In this document: positions 60,498 through 64,000 of the stretch, in pieces | Numbering within the stretch: the first letter of the stretch is position 1 | Layout of the letters: every line of letters begins with the position of its first letter | Assembly: GCA_007693435.1 (NCBI GenBank) | Contig: REDO01000062.1 | Span: 1 to 64,000, forward strand | Direction of reading: 5' to 3' | From: Salinarimonadaceae bacterium | Lineage (GTDB): Bacteria > Pseudomonadota > Alphaproteobacteria > Rhizobiales > Beijerinckiaceae | Length of the DNA stretch: 64,000 nt | Made by a program: the position numbers and the translations under genes | The notes under the pieces: model-generated | The model's input: only the letters and a program-made list of their open reading frames with translations | Told to the model about the DNA's origin: nothing | The model's database searches: none

Positions 60498-63134
60498 TCA
60501 GCTGTCGCCGGTGATGATCGTCTTGGCTTTCGACCACCATCCGGCGCGCTTGGGACGCGACGGATCGGGCGGCGTCAGGACGACGGTCACAGGCTCGGCC
60601 GGCGCCGCAGCCGTAGCCGGGGAGGCGGCTTCTTCGGCCGACCCGGCGATTTCCGCGACGGGTTCCTCCGCGACGGATTCCGCCTCGGAAGGAGCCGGCT
60701 CGGCGACTGCTGCGAGGGGCGCGGGGACCGCTTCCTCTACGGGCTCCGGCGAAGTCTCCGCCACGCTCTCTGCGGCGTCGACTTTGCGGGTGCGGCGGCG
60801 ACGCGGCGCGCGGGCCGGCTTCTCGGCCGGGGCGGCCTCCTCGGCCGCCGGCGCCGGCTCTTCGGCGACAACCGCTTCGACTTCCGCCGCAGGCTCATCG
60901 CTCGCGCCCTCGTGAGCGTCCGGCGCAGCGCCGGATTCCCTTTCGGGCGCATCGGCGCGACGGGTGCGACGTCCGCCGCGACGGCCGCGACGACGACGCG
61001 GGCCGCCTTCCTCGTCACTGTCGGGCGTCGACGCGCCGGCGTTCTCGTCCTCGGCGCCTTCCTTTGAGGCGGCGTCGGCGGCGACGTCGCGCGCGGGACG
61101 GGGTGCCGCCTCATCGCCGCCGTCCTCATCGCCGTCCTCGGTTTCGTCGCCGTCACGCGACCCGCCTTCGGAGCCCTCGCCCGCAAAGGCCTCGCGCGGC
61201 TCGCCATTGCGACCGCGACGGCGGCGGCGGCGGCGGCGGCGGCGCTGGCCTTGTTCGTCCCCGGCCTCGTCCCCACGGGCCTCGGTCTCGCTTTCGGCGC
61301 GATCCTCCTGATCCTCGTCCTCGACTTCGGTCTCATCGACCTCCGGTTCGACAGGCTCGGCGACGACGCCCGTGATCCTGCCCTTGGCGGGCGTGCGCGT
61401 CGTCGGCTCGCCGCGATCGAGCGCGAAGGGAGCGCTGGAGGGCAGCGCCTCGTCGACCGCGACGGTGATGTCGACGCCGAAACGGTCCTCCAGTTCGCGC
61501 AGATGCGCGCGCTTCTGGTTGAGGATGTAGAAGGCGACGGCGAAATGCGCGCGGATCGTCACGTTGTGGGTCGCGCCTCGGATCAGAGTCTCCTCGACGG
61601 AGCGCAGCACGTGCAGCGCGATCGACGGAGTCGCGCGCACTGAGCCGGAGCCGCCGCAGGTCGGGCAGACGATGGACGAGCTTTCGAGCACGCCCGTGCG
61701 CATGCGCTGACGCGACATTTCAAGGAGGCCGAACGCGGAGATGCGCCCGATCTGGATGCGCGCCCGGTCGGTCTTCAGCGCTTCCTTGAGGCGCTTCTCC
61801 ACCGCACGGTTGTTGCGGTTCTCCTCCATGTCGATGAAGTCGATGACGATCAGGCCGGCGAGATCGCGCAGGCGAAGCTGGCGCGCCACCTCGTCGGCGG
61901 CCTCCAGGTTCGTCTTCAACGCCGTGTCCTCGATATTGTGCTCGCGCGTCGAGCGCCCCGAGTTCACGTCGATCGAGACCAGCGCCTCGGTCGGGTTGAT
62001 GACGAGATATCCGCCCGACTTGAGGGAGACCTGGCTTGAGAACATGGCGTCGAGCTGCGCCTCGACGCCGAAGGAGGCGAAGAGAGGCGTTGCGTCCTTG
62101 TAGGCCTTCACAGCTTTCGCATGGCTCGGCATGAGCATGCGCATGAAGTCCTTGGCCTCGCGGTAGCTTTCGTCGCCCGAGACGAGAACCTCGTCGATAT
62201 CCTTGTTGTAGAGATCGCGGATGGCGCGCTTTATCAGCGAGCCCTCTTCATAGACGAGCGCGGGCGCGCTCGAGGAGAGCGTGGCCTCGCGGACATTCTC
62301 CCAGGCGCGCATCAGATACTCGAAGTCGCGCTTGACCTCGGCCTTCGTGCGCGAGGCGCCGGCGGTGCGCAGGATCACGCCCATGCCCTCGGGCACCTCG
62401 AGCTCCTGAGCGATCGCCTTGAGGCGCTTGCGGTCGTCGGCGCTGGTGATCTTGCGGGAGATGCCGCCGCCGCGCGCGGTGTTTGGCATCAGCACCGAAT
62501 AGCGACCGGCGAGCGACAGGTAGGTCGTGAGCGCCGCGCCCTTGTTGCCGCGCTCCTCCTTGACCACCTGCACGAGCAGGATCTGCCGGCGCTTGATGAC
62601 TTCCTGGATCTTGTACTGACGGCGTGATGTCCGGCGCTCGGGCATTTCCTCGAGCGCGTCGCCGCCGATCTGCTCGACGACGTCCTCGTCATCCTGATCG
62701 CCGTTGTCGCCGTTGTCGCCATTGTCGCCGTTTTCGGCTTCAGCGTCGTTCTCGGAGACGGCTTCGTCCGTCGCCGCGGAGGCCGACTTGACCTTCACGC
62801 GTCGGCGGTTCGGGCGCTTCTCCTCCTCGCGCTCCTTTTCCTTCTCGCGGGCGGCTTCATCCTCGATCAAAGCCTGCCGGTCGGCCACCGGGATCTGATA
62901 ATAATCGGGATGGATTTCGCTGAAGGCGAGGAAGCCGTGCCGGTTGCCTCCGTATTCGACGAAAGCCGCCTGCAAGGACGGCTCGACCCGCGTGACTTTT
63001 GCGAGGTAAATATTACCGCGGAGCTGTCTGCGACTGGCGGATTCGAAGTCGAATTCCTCGACCCTCTGACCGCGGACTACGACGACCCGGGTTTCCTCCG
63101 GATGCGACGCGTCGATCAACATCTTGTTTGCCAT
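60498..63134 (-). CDS. rne: Ribonuclease E/G
   Basis: MANKMLIDASHPEETRVVVVRGQRVEEFDFES; S1 domain, IVCPTCGGSGSVRATPS zinc link, long disordered C-terminus. Confidence 0.96.
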   Translation of the reverse strand: MANKMLIDASHPEETRVVVVRGQRVEEFDFESASRRQLRGNIYLAKVTRVEPSLQAAFVEYGGNRHGFLAFSEIHPDYYQIPVADRQALIEDEAAREKEKEREEEKRPNRRRVKVKSASAATDEAVSENDAEAENGDNGDNGDNGDQDDEDVVEQIGGDALEEMPERRTSRRQYKIQEVIKRRQILLVQVVKEERGNKGAALTTYLSLAGRYSVLMPNTARGGGISRKITSADDRKRLKAIAQELEVPEGMGVILRTAGASRTKAEVKRDFEYLMRAWENVREATLSSSAPALVYEEGSLIKRAIRDLYNKDIDEVLVSGDESYREAKDFMRMLMPSHAKAVKAYKDATPLFASFGVEAQLDAMFSSQVSLKSGGYLVINPTEALVSIDVNSGRSTREHNIEDTALKTNLEAADEVARQLRLRDLAGLIVIDFIDMEENRNNRAVEKRLKEALKTDRARIQIGRISAFGLLEMSRQRMRTGVLESSSIVCPTCGGSGSVRATPSIALHVLRSVEETLIRGATHNVTIRAHFAVAFYILNQKRAHLRELEDRFGVDITVAVDEALPSSAPFALDRGEPTTRTPAKGRITGVVAEPVEPEVDETEVEDEDQEDRAESETEARGDEAGDEQGQRRRRRRRRRRGRNGEPREAFAGEGSEGGSRDGDETEDGDEDGGDEAAPRPARDVAADAASKEGAEDENAGASTPDSDEEGGPRRRRGRRGGRRTRRADAPERESGAAPDAHEGASDEPAAEVEAVVAEEPAPAAEEAAPAEKPARAPRRRRTRKVDAAESVAETSPEPVEEAVPAPLAAVAEPAPSEAESVAEEPVAEIAGSAEEAASPATAAAPAEPVTVVLTPPDPSRPKRAGWWSKAKTIITGDS
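61219..61244 (-). repeat. (CGG)8 trinucleotide tract encoding poly-Arg in rne
   Basis: cggcggcggcggcggcggcggcggcg on + strand; RRRRRRRRRR in protein. Confidence 0.9.
62697..62735 (-). repeat. 9-bp imperfect tandem repeat encoding (NGD)n in rne
   Basis: gccgttgtcgccgttgtcgccattgtcgccgtt; protein ENGDNGDNGDNGDQDD. Confidence 0.85.
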
Positions 63135-63602
63135 GTAGAACTCTCGACATGGCGACGGCCGTTCGGCTCTTGTCTGTTGTTGTGGAAGACGGGCGTCGCG
63201 CTGATCGCGCGTGCGTCCGGACCTGATGTGCAGACGAGCTGTCGCGGCCAATCGCCTTAAGGCCCCGCAATGCGGCAGGCCTTGGGTTGACCATGGATGT
63301 CGGACGGGCGAGCCGGCGAAGCGGACATGCGACACGCGGCGAACCAAGCGCGAGAGAAGACGCGTCGACGAGCAGATATGCCTGTCTCGTTCTTGCGCTC
63401 ATCCCCGAACAATCCTCTCGAAGTCGATGGACGGCGGGGCCGACCATCGCGAAATCACGCGGCGAATCTGCCGCATGGGAGACACTGTTCCGGACGGCGT
63501 TGTGAATGACGCTCGGCCTGGGCGCGCGGGTCGGCATAAAAGAAGGGGCCGTTCTCCCGGAATGCGCACCGGCCGGAATCGCGAAGCCGGACAGGGTCTT
63601 TT

Positions 63603-63632
63603 TCAATACAAAGCATCTGCGCGATTTGGCAA
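63603..63632 (-). promoter_or_regulatory. Candidate sigma70-type promoter for rne
   Basis: On - strand TTGCCA-N18-TATTGA; would give ~460-nt 5' UTR. Consensus match by eye only. Confidence 0.35.
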
Positions 63633-63733
63633 GGATTCTTTGTCGCATTGGCCAAAGGCGCCATCGTTCAGAGAGTATTAACCTTGGCGGGCCTAATGCG
63701 CTAAAGGTGCGCTTCGACACTCGAGGTGATCAA

Positions 63734-64000
63734 ATGCCGATCGCGCCGACGCTTCCGAACGCCGCGGGTCCGTGGCTGAGCCTCTGCAGGCTCGGTGCGG
63801 CCCTCTTGGCGCTTGTCGTCGCGACGATCGTCTCGGCGGAGATCGCGCGCGCCGTCGGCGACACACCCGTCGTCGCCGTTTCGGCGCGGATCGAGGCCGA
63901 AGCGGACGAGACGCGCCTCGTCTTCAAGCTGTCCGAGCCCGTCGCCGCCGCCGCCCTGCATACGGCCGGGCCCGATCGCGCGATCGTCGATCTGCCATAT
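63734..64000 (+). CDS. N-acetylmuramoyl-L-alanine amidase (AmiC-like), N-terminal AMIN domain, truncated by window end
   Basis: Open frame to window end: MPIAPTLPNAAGPWLSLCRLGAALLALVVATIVSAEIARAVGDTPVVAVSARIEAEADETRLVFKLSEPVAAAALHTAGPDRAIVDLPY; divergent from rne as is common in alphaproteobacteria. Confidence 0.75.
   Translation, partial: MPIAPTLPNAAGPWLSLCRLGAALLALVVATIVSAEIARAVGDTPVVAVSARIEAEADETRLVFKLSEPVAAAALHTAGPDRAIVDLPY

Overview
Gene-dense, high-GC window that reads as ordinary core chromosome of an alphaproteobacterium, probably Hyphomicrobiales-like judging from protein families and gene order. No convincing rRNA, tRNA, CRISPR array, prophage or transposase was seen. Recognisable blocks: ligA 3' end, trmFO, a FeuP/FeuQ-like two-component system, ccmI-ccmE-ccmF-ccmH, rnd, aspS, an M3 peptidase, csp and an infA paralogue, gyrA, coaD, two cyclophilins, class II DAHP synthase, a PBP1-type protein with DUF1214/DUF1254 partners, an orphan CoxL-like molybdenum hydroxylase with two cytochromes c, rsmE, ubiA, trxB, an ELM1-family protein, an Lrp-family regulator, recG, sdhE, GGDEF, rhlE-like, MFS, BLUF and CheY-like genes, mfd, aat, accC-accB, aroQ, a DsbA-like gene, an aminotransferase, rne, and the start of an AMIN-domain amidase. 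The strongest unexplained signals are: (1) a short terminator-ended unit after csp/infA whose first element is a 16-nt perfect complement of the canonical 16S rRNA 3' end; (2) a ~0.67 kb intergenic region before gyrA with inverted repeats and an orphan intrinsic terminator; (3) a PilZ protein with MCP-like flanks; (4) an orphan form-II CoxL-like gene with cytochromes and a heptanucleotide repeat before its start; (5) a BLUF plus CheY-like pair inside a signalling-rich block between sdhE and mfd; (6) a small secreted protein in the FeuN position. All calls come from reading the sequence and supplied translations; no database search was run.
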